Positions 1-11,605 are shown, counted from the stretch's first letter. The stretch: 64,000 bases of DNA from Cephalopachus bancanus (GCA_027257055.1 JAPVLO010000380.1:868001-932000), one strand, 5' to 3'. Notes: generated by a model from the sequence alone, not told the origin. Program-made: numbers and translations.

Positions 1-38
1 TGGGTGACAGAGCGGGACTTTGACTTTAAAAAAAAAAA
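1..38 (+). repeat. Alu 3' end, cut by window edge
   Basis: The window opens with the end of an Alu right arm (gggtgacagagcgggac) followed by an A-rich tail. Its body lies outside. Confidence 0.8.
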
Positions 39-1300
39 TCTTTGTCATCCCTTTCTTAGTCCTGCATTCTTCTCCTTCCTCTCCTTGGATACCACCAACT
101 ACTCTTACCCATTTTTTTGTGTGATCCTTTCAGAGGTAGTCTATGCATAAATGTAGCATTCTAACAATATTAGTGAGAGATGTGTTTCCTTCATATTTGT
201 ATAGTTTTATTCATTCAAACATCATTCCTGGAGCCACACACTGAAGATAAAATGTCAAATAAAATCATTACCTGCTTCTTTAAAAAACTTCTTTGTTTTA
301 AGTAACTTCAGATATGATTAACTTTCGGGGGGCGGGGAAGTGATATAATTAAGAAAACTAGGACACATGAAATCTAGCTAGAGATAGGAAATACAAAAAA
401 AAAAAAGAAAAAAGAAGAAGGAAAACAGAGGAGACTTTAGAAACAATCAATCTCCAAGGAACAAAAGCAATTGCTTGACTAACAGAGACTTCGAGCATGA
501 CTTGCTTGATGTTTGTCCCTCCCATCTAGAACACGAACCCTGAGAAGGCAAGAACCTTTCTCTGTCTCGTTAAGCACTATATCTCTAGCATCAAGAGTGA
601 ATGTTATACTAAATAAACATCTGCTGAATAAATCAATTAGGTTCATTTAATCAAGGAAATAGAAATGAGTCAAAACCCAAGGTAAAATAAAAGATTTGAA
701 AGCTAAGTTTGTTAAAAACAAATTTTCAAATAAAAATTTAGCAACCCAAGTGGGAAGAAAATACATTAGTCCTAAGCTGATTAATAATAAATAGCACCAC
801 AAAGATGATAAGATGTTAATAACAGATAAAAGAGGTCATGTTCTGTCCACCTCCATAGTAAACACTGAGAGAATGACTACAGAGCACTGTCAGGCTGGAG
901 GATATCAGTGTGCTGCTATGGAGGACTGACTGTCACTGACTCTCCAGCTTTAGTGTGAAACACCAGAACCAGGGGCACTCAATTCCTTGACCGAAAACTG
1001 CCTTCATGAGAATCAACTCTTCCAGGAAAAAAAGAAGGAAAAGGGCTTCCAGCATAATAGGTAACATCATAGACCCTTTCCTCCTTTATTTGGAGATGAT
1101 CACAGTAACAATGCTTAAATCTTTGCCAATGAACTATGCACTGCCCTGGGGTTTTTGTCATGTCTGGATCGAAATCCTCTTTTTGAATTATCATAGGATC
1201 CCAATGCAGTCTGACTGTAAGCAAAAAGGTTGTTTCAAAAAGGCTTTAAATTGCTATTACAAAGAGGACAACAAAACTCGCATAACTGTGAGAAGACAAA
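39..1300. other. CKAP2L intron 2: L2-like copy, otherwise nothing recognised
   Basis: About 1.2 kb between the Alu tail and exon 2. A stretch near 510-640 ends in aataaacatctgctgaataa, the style of an L2 3' end. I searched both strands for CKAP2L exon 3 by its expected peptide and found none. The two open frames near 980-1350 have no recognisable family. Confidence 0.5.
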
Positions 1301-1305
1301 CTCAC

Positions 1306-1372
1306 TTGGTGTTTTGGCTCTTCAGTTTTCCTTTGGCTGCAAGGTACTCCTGAAGCTTTCTCTGTCGCTCTG
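1306..1372 (-). CDS. CKAP2L: CKAP2L exon 2
   Basis: The exon lies between an acceptor read on the minus strand as tgttttgcag (ending at 1373) and a GTGAG donor at 1305-1301. It codes for A-ERQRKLQEYLAAKGK and on to SQNT, which matches the N-terminus I remember for human cytoskeleton-associated protein 2-like (radmis), a mitotic spindle protein. The first codon is split with exon 1 (G|CA), giving V-A-E where human has V-E-E. It ends in AA, leaving the following Lys codon to exon 3. Exon 3 and the remaining roughly 700 residues were not found in 1-1300 and must lie beyond the window edge. An acceptor three bases further in (gcagcag) would drop one residue. Confidence 0.93.
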
Positions 1373-1544
1373 CTGCAAAACAGGCAATCACACAAACAAG
1401 ATAACTTGAGCTCGAGATTTTAACTAGCTCATTAATTTCCTAAAAGATGACATTTTTCTCTAATGATTCCAGCTTTGCTCCATGTTATAAAATCTCTAGT
1501 CCTGTAAGTCTGCCTTCAAGTTAATGTCAACATCAACAATATCA

Positions 1545-1745
1545 TTTACATGCCAGACCTTGTCCTAAGTTCTCTACACTTACATCACTTCTTCCCAACA
1601 ATCCAATGAGGTATTTTGCAGTCTGAAATTCAGAGAGGGTGAATGACATGCCCAAAGTTACTCAGCTAATATGTGGCAAAGCCAGAACTTGAAAACAGGT
1701 TTACCTAACCTCAGAGCTCTTGTTCACAGCCACTGTTTTCAGCTT
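1545..1745 (+). repeat. MIR SINE in CKAP2L intron 1
   Basis: Carries the MIR core style: caatgaggtattttgcag, then an 'agagagggtgaatgacatgc' type run and 'ctcagctaatatgtggcaa'. The rest of intron 1 (1373-3048) is AT-rich with poly(A) and poly(T) runs and no recognised gene. Confidence 0.65.
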
Positions 1746-2859
1746 TGCATGGAGAAATTCTGTTAGTGGCCCATCTGAACTGGTGAGCCATAACTTTTTT
1801 TTTTTGTACAGGGATGATGATTTTTACCCACAAATTCCTACATGGCTTCCTTTAAGACTAGGAATAAAATATGCCAGGTTGGGGTGAGGGGATTCATGGC
1901 AAACATCTAAAACATGGTGACTTTCTATGCAAGGCATTTGTGAGGTGATGAAAATTCTGCCTCCCAAGAAGTTTCAATCTAGCAGTGGAGATAAAATAAG
2001 CACAACAATAACCAAAATAAAAGGCAGAATCTAGGTGCTATAAGAGAGGGTCAAGGAAAATTTATGGGAGTTCAGAAGTGGTGAATGGGTGATGAGAGCA
2101 AGTGGCTGGAAAAGGTTACAATTAAATAATAGTTTAAAAAAAAAAAAAGACTACAGGGGTGTAGTCTGCACTGAGCTGCCCTGTTTTGCTCTCTGACGCT
2201 GATGTATCCTTATGACAGCTGTAAGAAATACAACATTTTAGGTCCACGCCAGGAAGTGTGGAGAGCAGGGGCTGACATATGGGGTTGGAGTTACAGCTCT
2301 CTGACTTCTACTAAGTGAGCAAAACTTTGCTGCTACTGAGCCTATAAGATGGAGTCAGAAACGCCCATTTTTAAGGGTTGTCAGGTAGAGTGCCTAGGTC
2401 TGTGCTTAGAACTTAGTAGATATCCACAGCAGTCATAGATGAAACAAAACACCATGCGCATCTTGGTGAAGGCGGCATCTGAGCAAGAGAATGTGGAAGG
2501 GCCGGAAAGAGGTCGGGGAACACCTTAGTGCTCGGAGCAGATCTAGCCAATCAACTTCTAGTCTGCAGCAGGCTCGGGAGGTGTGGAGGAAAGAGCCCCG
2601 CGGGGGAGACCGAAGACCCAGTTTCAAGCCAGACTCCGCCCCTTGGCAGCTGCCAAAGTTCAAACCGCGCAGCAGAGGACCACACAGGGCTCCATCTGGA
2701 GCCAACTGTGGGTCGAAGAAGCGAGCTGCTTCCCATTGGTGGTGTGGCCTCGGGAAAGGGGCCTCAGTCTCTTTTTTTGGAACGTGGTGCTAATGACAAC
2801 TTTTTTGCAGGGCTGCTTGCTGCAGGGCTTACTGGGAAGATGCCTGAGGCATCTGGCCC

Positions 2860-3520
2860 CGCGAAGAGCCTCCCTCACCCTGGGTCCAGACGTCTCCCCG
2901 GAGGCTGGGAAATGACTCCCGACAGGAACCGCCTGAGGCGGGTTGGAGAGCCGACCGGCGACTTCCGCAGGGAGAACTCACACGGTGGCCTCCCTGCATC
3001 CCTGCTCGTGCTCCCATGACTGCAGGAAACGGGTTCACTCGCAGTGCTACTCACCCACAGCAGCGGCGGTGGGCCCCGGTCCCACCATGACTCTCAGCGA
3101 CAGTTTTTCTTCCAAGGTTGCGCCAGGAAACAAAGCCGGAACGCCGCGCGTCCGCTGGTTTGAAACTCGCCAGTCGGAAGCGGGAGAGGGCGGGACAGCA
3201 GGGCACGGGCGTCTTGCGGTTGGCTCTGGCCCTCCGAGTCCTCCCCCTGGAGCTTTTGATTGGAGGAACGTGCAGCATTCTCCGCCCCCGACCCCCACAC
3301 ACGTCAACATCTAAGGCGACTCTCGGCGCCCGCGGGGGCCGTTCTCTAGTCGTCCCCGCCTCCGTTCCGGCTTTCTCTCCCCAGCCCGCCTTCCTCCGCG
3401 CTCGCCCTTGCCCTTCAAGTGGCTGTCGCCGGGAACGGTTGCTGTGTCGGTTACGCTGAAGCCCGCCGCGGTTGGCGCTCCGGGAACCCCTGAGCAGAGT
3501 GACAGGGCGGTCCTTCCAGG
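2860..3520 (-). promoter_or_regulatory. CKAP2L: CpG-island promoter of CKAP2L
   Basis: CpG density and GC content rise sharply here compared with the AT-rich flanks, and the CKAP2L start codon lies inside. Upstream of the ATG (higher coordinates) are a CHR-like TTTGAA/TTCAAA at 3159-3164 and an inverted CCAAT box (ATTGG) near 3258-3263. This combination is typical of G2/M genes controlled by DREAM/MuvB and NF-Y, which fits CKAP2L. The site assignments are by eye. No divergent plus-strand gene is evident. Confidence 0.7.
3055..3088 (-). CDS. CKAP2L: CKAP2L exon 1, coding part
   Basis: The start ATG at 3088-3086 opens MVGPGPTAAAV, followed by one base and a perfect GTGAGT donor at 3054-3049. 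Joined in phase with exon 2 at 1306-1372 it gives the known CKAP2L N-terminus. Only 34 coding bases lie in this exon, inside a CpG island, as expected for a ubiquitous cell-cycle gene. The frame stays open upstream to another ATG at 3310, but human CKAP2L starts at MVGPGP, so the proximal ATG was chosen. Confidence 0.93.
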
Positions 3521-3716
3521 CTGCAGGGGCCGCTGCCTGGTTCCCGACTCTCAGACTCAGGTTCACGGGAGCTATGAAAAAATAAGAAAAGAACCAAAAT
3601 CGGATGAGTTAGGCCCCTCGTCACGAGTATATATCTCTCCCTTTTCGGGTCTTGTGACCGAAGGCTCCTAGTTCATACTAATGCAGGGTGGGATGGCTTC
3701 TTTTTAACTTTATATC

Positions 3717-3740
3717 GTTATTATTATTATTATTATTATT
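3717..3740. repeat. (TTA)n microsatellite at an Alu tail
   Basis: A run of TTA units directly before the antisense Alu body, probably grown from its A-rich tail. Confidence 0.8.
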
Positions 3741-3995
3741 GACAGGGCCTTGCCCTGTCACCCAGGCTGGAGTGCAGCGGCATGATCATAGCTTACTGCA
3801 GCCAAAAACTTCTGGTCTCAGGCGATCCTCTTGCCTCAGCCTCCCAGGTGACTGGAACTACAGGTGCGTGCTACCATGCCCTGGCTAATTTTTTGTTGAG
3901 AGGAGGTCTGGCTATGCTTCCCAGGCTAGTTTCAAATGATCCTCCCACCTTGGCCTCCCAAAGCGCTGGGATAACAGGTGTCAGACACTGTGCCT
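3741..3995 (-). repeat. AluJ-like dimer
   Basis: Inverted Alu with diverged Alu landmarks (cacccaggctggagtgcag, gctgggataacagg) and few intact CpGs, indicating an old AluJ copy. Confidence 0.85.
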
Positions 3996-3999
3996 TTAT

Positions 4000-4620
4000 T
4001 TTATTTTTAGTTGTGGTAAAATAGAATAACATCAAATTACCATTTTAACCACTTTTAAGTGTTGCGTTGTTTCATACCAGTTCAGTGGTATGAAGTTCCT
4101 TCACGCTATTGTGCAACCATCACCAGTATCATCTTCAGAACATCTCATCTTCCCACACTGAGACTCTGTACCCATCAAACACTAACTCCTCACTCTTTCC
4201 TCCCCTCAACTCCTGACAACCACCAATCCACTTTTTGTCTCTATGGACTTGACTACTCTAGGGACCACGTAAGTGGAATGATACAGTATTTGTCTTTCTG
4301 TGACTGACTTGTTTCACTTAGCATAAAGTTTTCAAAGTTCATCCATGTTGCAGCATGTGTAGGAATTTCAGTTTTAAGGCAGAATAGCATTCCGTTGTAT
4401 GGAACTACTGCGTTTTGCTTCTTCATTCACCCATCTGTGGAAACTTGGGTCGTTTCCACCTGTTGGCTATTGTGATTAATGCTACTGTAAATATGGTGAA
4501 CAAATAACTGAGACCCTCCTTTCAATTCTTTTGGGTATTTATCAAGAAGTGGTATTGTAGGATCATAAAGTGATTCTATTTTTAAGTTTTTGAGGAACTG
4601 CCATATTTTTTTCAGGCTGG
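4000..4620 (-). repeat. Old L1M fragment, 3' region
   Basis: Reads, inverted, like the 3' part of mammalian-wide L1 elements: catccatgttgcagcatgt, then 'ttgggtatttatcaagaagt' and 'gaggaactgccatatt'. It is diverged, with no intact reading frame. Confidence 0.75.
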
Positions 4621-4624
4621 CTCC

Positions 4625-5550
4625 TGTTTAATGTCCATTTTTTATTTGGCCTCATCAGCCAGCAGTGTACCAATGGAGAAAAGGATGGCAGAAGGCAGGC
4701 CCAGTGTCCTGTGTCTTAGATACACCTAATTCCCCCTGTTTCAATCCTAAATTGTTTTCATTTTCAGCTATTCCCCAGTTTCATGAAGAGGTCTGGAAAA
4801 TGCTCTTGGCCTTTGGTGTCAAGATTCCTCTTTCCTGGATGTGGGAGAGGTAAAGGGCCCATTTGCCAAGTTTGCTTCGACAGGTGGGTACTCAGCAGGG
4901 CATGAAGCCATTGCAGCAACCCTTCTCTTTGGCCCCAGATAGACGTTTGGAAGACAGCTGAGCTGGGGTTTCTGGATTTATGCATTTTGGCATTTATGTT
5001 AGTAGTATAAACTCTTAAAAATAGGAGAATATCATTATTTTAGCAAACATTTTGAACTCTTTGTCTAGGACCGTGACATTGTGTCTAATGGGTAAATCGA
5101 GCATCTGGGCAAGAGTCTTCTTTGATAATGAGTAAGAAAGAGACTCCTTCACAGTTTCAGAAAAATGAAGGGGGTTCTGTTTGTCCTCAAAGAATCTGGG
5201 TGATTGAATGGGTTTTGGTGTGGGGATCTCTGGCTTGATCTCCCACCCAGTGCTGGAGTATTCCACAGATCCCATTTAGGTATTACAGCTTTGCAGGAAT
5301 CCAGCTGGCATTGGAATCTGCCTTACCTGTCTTGTAATTGGAGAACCCTGCTTGTAATGAAACTTAAAATGAGCTCAATAAGCTCTCTCACTCATTAATC
5401 CTACTCCTTTGGGGCAACATAGGCCAGGTCTGTGCTCTTTTCTCCTCTATCCTTTGGATATTTGAAGGACTATTTTGTAGGACACAAAATATGGGTAAAA
5501 AGCTACACAAGTTTAGAAATTCTCAACTCCTTCAGCAAAGTATCCCCTGA
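4625..5550. other. Unrecognised intergenic DNA
   Basis: Between old L1 fragments. Short open frames on both strands have no recognisable domain, and no splice-bounded exon was found. Confidence 0.5.
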
Positions 5551-5554
5551 AGCT

Positions 5555-5755
5555 CTCCATGATCCTGGTGCTGCACTACTGCTGTCAGGCTAAAGACCTA
5601 CACACCCTTCAGGGCCTGGCCTTTGCCGAGTTCCTCAGCCTTAGCTCGTACTACTATCTGCTTGTTCATTGTAATCCAGTTACACTGCTTTTCCTTAAGT
5701 TTCTTTTCATACTGTTCTCTCTGCCTGGGAATCCAACTCCTTCTCCTCCTTTCTC
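5555..5755 (+). repeat. L2-like fragment
   Basis: Pyrimidine-rich text with ccttcagggcctggcctttg and ctctgcctgggaatccaac resembles L2 3' regions. The call is by eye and the edges are uncertain. Confidence 0.4.
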
Positions 5756-5761
5756 TTAGTT

Positions 5762-6950
5762 TATTATTATTATTGTTTTTACTATAACAGCTTTATTGAG
5801 ATATTTACATATCATACAGTTTTTCCACTTATATTATAGAATTCTGTTTTAGAATCACCCTCTAAAGAAACCCCATAGTCATGAGTAGTCACTCTCCATT
5901 CTCTTCTCCTGACCCTTAGAGATCACTAATCTACTTTCTATCTCTGTAGATTTGCCTGCTTGAGACATTTCATATATATGAAATTATATGATATGTGATC
6001 TGTGATGGACTTCTTTCGCTTAACATAATGTTTTCCAGGTTTATCCATGTAGCTGTATCAGTACTTTCTTTTTTGTGACTGGATAATATTCCACTGTATG
6101 GATATACCATATTTTATTTACCCATTCATCAGTTGATAGATATCTAGACTGTTTTCACTTTTTAACCTATTATGAATAATGCCTGTTATGAATAGGTGCT
6201 ATAAATATCCCTGTACAAGTTTTTGTGTGGATATATGTTTTCAATATTCATGAATATATACCTAACGAATGAAATAAATTACTGGGTCATGTGATAACTA
6301 TGTTTAACCATTTGAGGAACTACCAGGCTGTTTTCCAAAAGCAGCTGCATAATTTTACATTCTCACCAGCAGTTTCTCCACATCCTCAACAACACTTGTT
6401 ATTGTCCATCTTTTTTTATTGTAACCATCCTAGTGGGTGTGAAGTGACATTTTACCCATGGTTTTTTTTTTTTTGAGTTGGAGTCTCACTCTGTCGCCCA
6501 GACTGGAGTGCAGTGGCCGCTCCCGCAGCCTCGACCTGCTGGGCTCCGGCGATCCTCAGCCTTCCGAGTAACCGGAATTACAGGCATGCGCTACCACGCC
6601 CGGCCGATTTTTTTTTTTTTCTATTGTAGAGATGAGGTCTCGCTGCCCAGGCGGGTCTCGAACCCGCGGGCTCAGGCAATCCACTCACCTCAGCCTCCCA
6701 AAGGCGCGGGATTGCAGGCCGAGCCACCGAGCCCGGCTACCCACGGTTTTTATTTGTATTTCCTTGATGACTGATTATGATGAGTCAAATGCTTTCTGGT
6801 CATTTGAATCTCTTCTTTGAAAATACGCGTCTATTCAGATCCTTTGCCCATATTTAAATTGGGTCATTTGTCTTCTTACTATTGAGTATCTCTTAACTAA
6901 CTTTTAATCATCCTTCAATCTCAGGCATCACTTTCTCAAGGAGGCTTTGT
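5762..6950 (-). repeat. Old L1M 3' fragment split by a young Alu
   Basis: Inverted L1 text (gctttattgagatatttaca, then 'tatccatgtagctgtatcag', 'gaggaactaccaggctgttt') runs to about 6461. It resumes after the Alu at 6747 with tatttgtatttccttgatga. Only decayed frames remain. Confidence 0.75.
6462..6737 (-). repeat. Young lineage-specific Alu inside L1M
   Basis: Inverted Alu with the lineage-specific text (gagttggagtctcactctgt; gcgggtctcgaacccgcggg) and many intact CpGs. Target duplication: tacccatgg at 6453-6461 and tacccacgg at 6738-6746. Confidence 0.92.
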
Positions 6951-7490
6951 GACTAGCTTGATTATTTGTTTATGTTTCTCCCTGCTAGTCTGTAAGCTGA
7001 GGAAAGACCATTATGTCCATTATGCCTAGTACCAAACAGAAACTCAATATCTGTTGCATGAATAGAACTTTCTCCCTTTAAAGACTCTTTCAATACAGTA
7101 ACCACTCTATGTTAAGGTAGTTGAAAGCCTACTCAGTAATACTACTGGCTCTTACAGCCAAGATGTCTTTGTCTTGTCTACCATGACATTACTGGAGACT
7201 TTGCTAAATGCCTTGGTAAAAATAAAAATAAAATGTAATGTAGAAATTGGAAAGAAATAAGCATGACTACTTGCTGGTCAAGAGACTTTATCTGACGGTT
7301 TTCAGAATGTTTACCTTCACTCTGGGTCCTGTCCTCATCATACATGGGGAACCCCCAAAAAACTGGGATTACTTTTTGGAGGGCAGGCCCCTTGTAGTAC
7401 AGGCTTCCTCCACTAGGTAAGTGTTCTAGGAATCTATTAGCATCAGTGTACCAGCTAGCATTGTTGTGAAAGGCTGTGTTTGGCTTCAGT
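6951..7490. other. L2-like tail, then unrecognised DNA
   Basis: Near 6950-7070 an L2-style 3' end is suggested by 'caatatctgttgcatgaat'. The remainder to the mariner relic has no recognisable feature. Confidence 0.4.
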
Positions 7491-7499
7491 GAAATTTTT

Positions 7500-7870
7500 T
7501 TTTTTTTGAGATTCTTTTAACAAGTTTGCCCATTTCATGATGAGTAATTTAGGAACACACCTGCCCATGCTGCGCTGAGTGTTCAGCAGTTTTTGACCAA
7601 ACCAGCATAACCCCCGTGGCCCACCCTCCCTGTTCACTCCATCTTTGCCCTGATTTTGTTGTTTCCTCTGATAAAAAAACATCCTCAAAGGGAACTGTTT
7701 TGCTGATGTGGAAGCGGTGAAACAAAAAAAGGCAGAAACACTAAAATGCATCAAAATCCACTGGTTCAAAAACTGTTTTTGAGCAGTGGAAAAGCATCTT
7801 GATAAGTGTATTGCATCAAACAGGAAGTACTTTGAAGGTGACTGAAGTGTAAACACGTAAGTATAAATAT
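7500..7870 (+). pseudogene. Mariner (Tc1/mariner, DD34D) transposase C-terminal relic
   Basis: In broken plus-strand frames the text reads like the C-terminal part of a mariner transposase: an ALSVQQFL-like stretch near 7572, a region corresponding to the YSPDLAP/DFFLFP part with losses, then QKLFLSSGKA, and DNA matching 'gataagtgtattgcatca' and tactttgaaggtga near 7800-7845. Human Hsmar-type elements carry these blocks. At least three frame breaks and internal stops make it non-functional. The open minus-strand frame over the same span is a shadow. Terminal inverted repeats were not located. Confidence 0.75.
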
Positions 7871-7874
7871 ATAA

Positions 7875-8025
7875 TTTTTATCAATAAATTCCTGTTTTTA
7901 CGGGGTCCCTCCTTGTAGATTAAAATACTTGATTTAATTGGTATCCTGATTGTGGATTAATTTCTCAGGGGTGAATTCACTAAGCAAAAGTGATAACAGC
8001 TACTCCTAAGTGAAATAATGAGTGA
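7875..8025. other. Unrecognised AT-rich spacer
   Basis: Short spacer between the mariner relic and a MIR. Nothing recognised. Confidence 0.4.
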
Positions 8026-8029
8026 GTCA

Positions 8030-8215
8030 AACACTCTTAATCCAAGTGCTGTGCAAAACTCTTTCTGTAGTTTATCTCATTTAATAACATAAACCTTTCA
8101 TGTAGCCATTACCATCTCCATTTTTATGGAAACTGATATTGAGAGAGTAAGAGACTAGCTCTAAGTTACACTGTAAATAAGATTTGAATCCAGTCCTGAT
8201 TCCAAAGTCTGTTTT
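8030..8215 (+). repeat. MIR SINE
   Basis: Has MIR-style blocks: gtttatctcatttaataaca, 'gagagagtaagagactagct' and 'aagatttgaatccagtcctg'. Confidence 0.65.
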
Positions 8216-8600
8216 CTTTATCTCGTCAGTATTCTAAATTCACAAGACAGAGAGCCAATTTTAGTTTACAACAGGGCAGGAATTGCAGAAGTTACTTGTC
8301 ACTTATCCTGTATCCAGCACATCCTCTTCCTGGAGGCAAATGTGCAGGAAACCAAGTTATCATTAAACGTTCCTTTGGTGAATATGGATCAGGAAACGAG
8401 GAGTTAGCTATCTGATTCAAATGCTTAATGATATTAAGCCACAATCCTCCCATTTCAACAACAGACATATACCTGCCAATATCCCACGTGATCCCAGCAA
8501 AAATGAAAATAAGGTCTGTGGCATGACTTGTTCCTAGTGATTCCAGGCTGAGACCTTGTGATTGCAGCATTTTATTCTTATTTATTTAATTATTTAATTT
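8216..8600. other. Unrecognised intergenic stretch
   Basis: Contains a 92-codon minus-strand open frame (8292-8570) with no recognisable domain. No repeat identified apart from an AT-rich end. Confidence 0.4.
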
Positions 8601-8621
8601 ATTTTTCTTAAGTTTTTAAAA

Positions 8622-8700
8622 TGCCTTTACATTTTTTATTTTAAAATTGTGGGGTACAATTCAGGGTTAGGTATACAAATATTCATCGTGCAGGTATCCT
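8622..8700 (-). mobile_element. Very short L1 3' end insertion
   Basis: Inverted copy of the local L1 family 3' end (gtggggtacaattcagggtt), the same end seen at 25910 and at 49100. Nearly identical flanks (tttcttaagtttttaaaa at 8604-8621 and tttcttaagttttaaaa at 8701-8717) form the target duplication, so this is an L1 truncated to under 80 bp. Confidence 0.8.
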
Positions 8701-8814
8701 TTTCTTAAGTTTTAAAACAGTTTATTATAGAGAAGAGAAGTCAAAAGGAAGATTCATGGCAAAAAGAACTGCCATGGGCAAGTTTCTCAAAAAAGAAAAA
8801 CTGCCTATTTAAAA

Positions 8815-8960
8815 AAAAAATTTTAAAGATAGAGACAAAGTTTCACTATGTTGCACAAATAGCTGGCTGGTCTCAAACTCCTGGACTCAAGCAATCCTCC
8901 TGCTTTGACCTCCCAAAGTGCTAGGATTACAGGCATGAGCCACCACCACGTCTGGCCTGC
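8815..8960 (-). repeat. Free Alu left monomer (FLAM-like)
   Basis: Single inverted left-arm unit from aaagatagagacaaagtttc to 'catgagccaccaccacgtct', with no right arm. Confidence 0.75.
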
Positions 8961-9114
8961 AGCATTTTATTTCAACTACTACAAAACATCTGCCAAGTAC
9001 TACAAAACACAGTAGAGTGGCCACAGTATAGTGTCTGACTCCAAAACATCTATTGAATAATGTCCTAAATTATAGCAATACATTCATGTCAAGAATGCCT
9101 GTCTGGACCATATG

Positions 9115-9228
9115 ATGTGGCTCCCAGCACTTTGTGAGGCTGAAGGCGGGAGGATTGCTTGAGGCCAGGAGTTGGAGAACAGACTGGGCTACATAGCGGG
9201 ACCTTGTCTCTACTTAAAAAAAAAAAAA
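9115..9228 (+). repeat. Free Alu left monomer
   Basis: Left-arm text (cccagcactttgtgaggctg, then 'gaggattgcttgaggccagg') ends directly in a poly(A) tail without a right arm. Confidence 0.75.
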
Positions 9229-9777
9229 GAATACCTGTTTATAATCTCCACAAATCTTCTCTTTTCCATGTTAAAGAAACTAGTAACATCACAAGAAATA
9301 ATTCTGGGAATGAAAATAAAAATAAATTAGTAACAGCATTTCTGTTCGCAAGAGGAAGAAATGACTTCACCATCTATAAAGTGGCAAATAGGAGATATGT
9401 GGAAGAAAATTAGCTCTGCTTCTTGAGGGGATGGGAGGGAAGAGTATTTCTGGAAATCAGACCTTTTGTTGCCATGCTAGGAGCCAAAGTTGGTTTTGGG
9501 GTGCAGAGAAATAAGAGGATAAGCCAGGGACCATCCCTTTACATTTTCCATGTTCTATAGGCCTTTCTCAACTGGGCAAAACGTTATAGACCTTTTGGAA
9601 GAGTGACTCCAAGGGCAAGCACCTACTTGCCAGGCCCGGCAGCTTCTACACAAGTATCAGTAAGTGTATGGAATGGGGACTTGCTGTTGGGCATCCTATT
9701 TCCAAATGGGTCCCACTGATGTCCTCATGGCTGTTAGAAGCCCTCTGCTAAGTGGATGGGACTCCTGTATTCTCTCC
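9229..9777. other. Unrecognised spacer
   Basis: An 84-codon plus frame reaching 9413 starts within the Alu monomer. Beyond it nothing is recognised. Confidence 0.4.
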
Positions 9778-9778
9778 T

Positions 9779-10072
9779 CTTTTTTTTTATTTTTTGATTC
9801 AGTCTCACTCTGTCCTCCAGACTGGAGTGCAGTGGCACCATCATGCCACTGCAGCCTCTACCTGTTGGGCTCAGATGACCCGTTTGCCTCAGCCACCCAA
9901 GTAGCTGGAACTATCGGTGCATGCCACCGTGCCAGGCTACTTTTGGTTTATTGTAGAGGCAAGGTTTTGGCATATTGCTCAAGCTGGTCTCAAACTTCTG
10001 GACTCAGGGAATCCTCTTGCCTCAGCCTCTTAAGGTTCTGGGATTACAGGCGTGAGCCACCTCACCCAGCAT
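9779..10072 (-). repeat. AluJ-like dimer
   Basis: Inverted Alu from the poly(T) run at 9779 to cctcacccagc, diverged, few CpGs. Confidence 0.85.
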
Positions 10073-10074
10073 AC

Positions 10075-10680
10075 TTCTTTAACACTGGATTGGCTTTCCC
10101 AAAGAGAAGCCATTGTTAACTATGACAAACAATCTTTAGCTATGGGGATGCCTTAATTCAGTGTCAATCATGAGAGTTCCCATTGTGGCTTTAAAAACAT
10201 AAGGTGTTCAAGGCCTGATACAAGCTGACTGAATCAGTATCTCCAGAGTTAAGGTCCCAGGTTTGAAGACCTCAGTTTACCACCCTTCAGGGTTTAATGT
10301 CTGTTCTCATAAAATTGCTTAAGTCCCATCCATTATTGTTTGCCAGCCACTCTGATAGAAAAATAGGTAAGAGGTAAGTTTTTGAGAAGAGGGAGCAAAG
10401 ATGTTTTTGTCCAGTAGCATTGACTGTAGGAAAGGAAATAAGAGGGAAAAAGCAATATAGCCACAAGACAGATAAATTACCTTATAGGGCATTTTAAGAT
10501 AAGTAAACATCTCATGCCTTGGGTTGAGAGAAGTTAAAAAAAAAAAAGACTGCTCTGGTTATACAAAGGAGTAAATGGAATAGAGATACTTTTTTCTTGT
10601 AAATTAAAGCAAAAAGTCCTCTTAATTTAGGTATAATTTACATACATTGATATTAATCCATTTTATGTATAGTTCAATGA
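10075..10680. other. Unrecognised spacer
   Basis: No gene or clear repeat family seen. Confidence 0.4.
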
Positions 10681-10681
10681 A

Positions 10682-10976
10682 TTTGGGGGGGTTGAGATAA
10701 GGTCTCACTCTGTCACCTAGGCTGGAGTGCAGTGGTGCAAATCTGGCTTACTGCAGTTTCAACCTCTTGGGCTTAGGTGATCTTTCTGTTTCAGCCTCCC
10801 AAATAGTTGGAACTACATGCACACTCCACCACACCCAGCAAATTTTTTTATTTTTTTGTAGAGATGAGGTCTCACTGTGTTGCCTAGGCTGGTCTCGAAC
10901 TCTTGGGCTCAAGCGATTATCCTGCCCTGGCCTCCCAAAGTGCTGGGATTACAGGTGTGAGCCACTGTGCCTGGCC
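10682..10976 (-). repeat. AluJ-like dimer
   Basis: Inverted Alu from gagataaggtctcactctgt to gagccactgtgcctggcc, old and CpG-poor. Confidence 0.85.
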
Positions 10977-10979
10977 AAG

Positions 10980-11605
10980 TTCAATGAAATGTTTTTAAAT
11001 AATAAACTTTGTGTAAATTGGTATTTTGTCATACAGTGATATATTTATTTTAAAAAATCAGAAAAATATACAATCCAAACTATAAAACTTCATTCAGTTA
11101 TTTAGATATATAGATACACAAGCATATTATATATCCACCACAATAATTATTATGATCGCAACATCCTGTCACCCCCAAAAGTTCAAGTGTAAGTATTTTT
11201 AAATATCAGGGGAGTCTACTCAGTGGGAGGAGGGTTGGGGAAATATCTTTTGGCTTTTACTTCTAAGGCAAGGATTTGACTTTACTCTCATCAGTTTTGA
11301 AACTGATATATAAGACTGTTATGATAGAAACAGACTCCGACAATTTCAAATGCTAAGACTGTTGAACCTTATCATGGTGACTTTCTTGCCATTTAGGCAG
11401 TTGGGGATATGGGGTAGAAGATATGGAGAGCTGGTCCTGGGAAAATCATATTCTAAGGCAGTTTCTACTGTCTTCAAATATTCACAGTTAATCAGAGACT
11501 GAGCAACTACTACACCTTTTAAAATTTCTTGAGTTTGTGTTGCTCAGTGTTTTATATTTTCTTATTTTTAAAATATTAAAATATATTAATATTAAAGTAG
11601 TTCTT
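10980..11605. other. Unrecognised AT-rich spacer
   Basis: No gene or clear repeat family seen. Confidence 0.4.

Noticed and set aside
1..1300. CKAP2L exon 3
   Set aside because: No minus-strand match to the expected next peptide block with splice sites.
3047..3310. Possible N-terminally extended CKAP2L starting at 3310
   Set aside because: The frame is open to an upstream ATG, but the remembered human protein starts at MVGPGP and the upstream text is GC-driven.
3051..3566. 171-codon minus-strand frame over the CpG island
   Set aside because: It is in a different frame from CKAP2L exon 1, is low-complexity Arg/Gly/Ala-rich, and such frames are common in GC-rich promoters.
7455..7856. 133-codon minus-strand frame as a gene
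   Set aside because: It is the antisense shadow of the mariner transposase relic.
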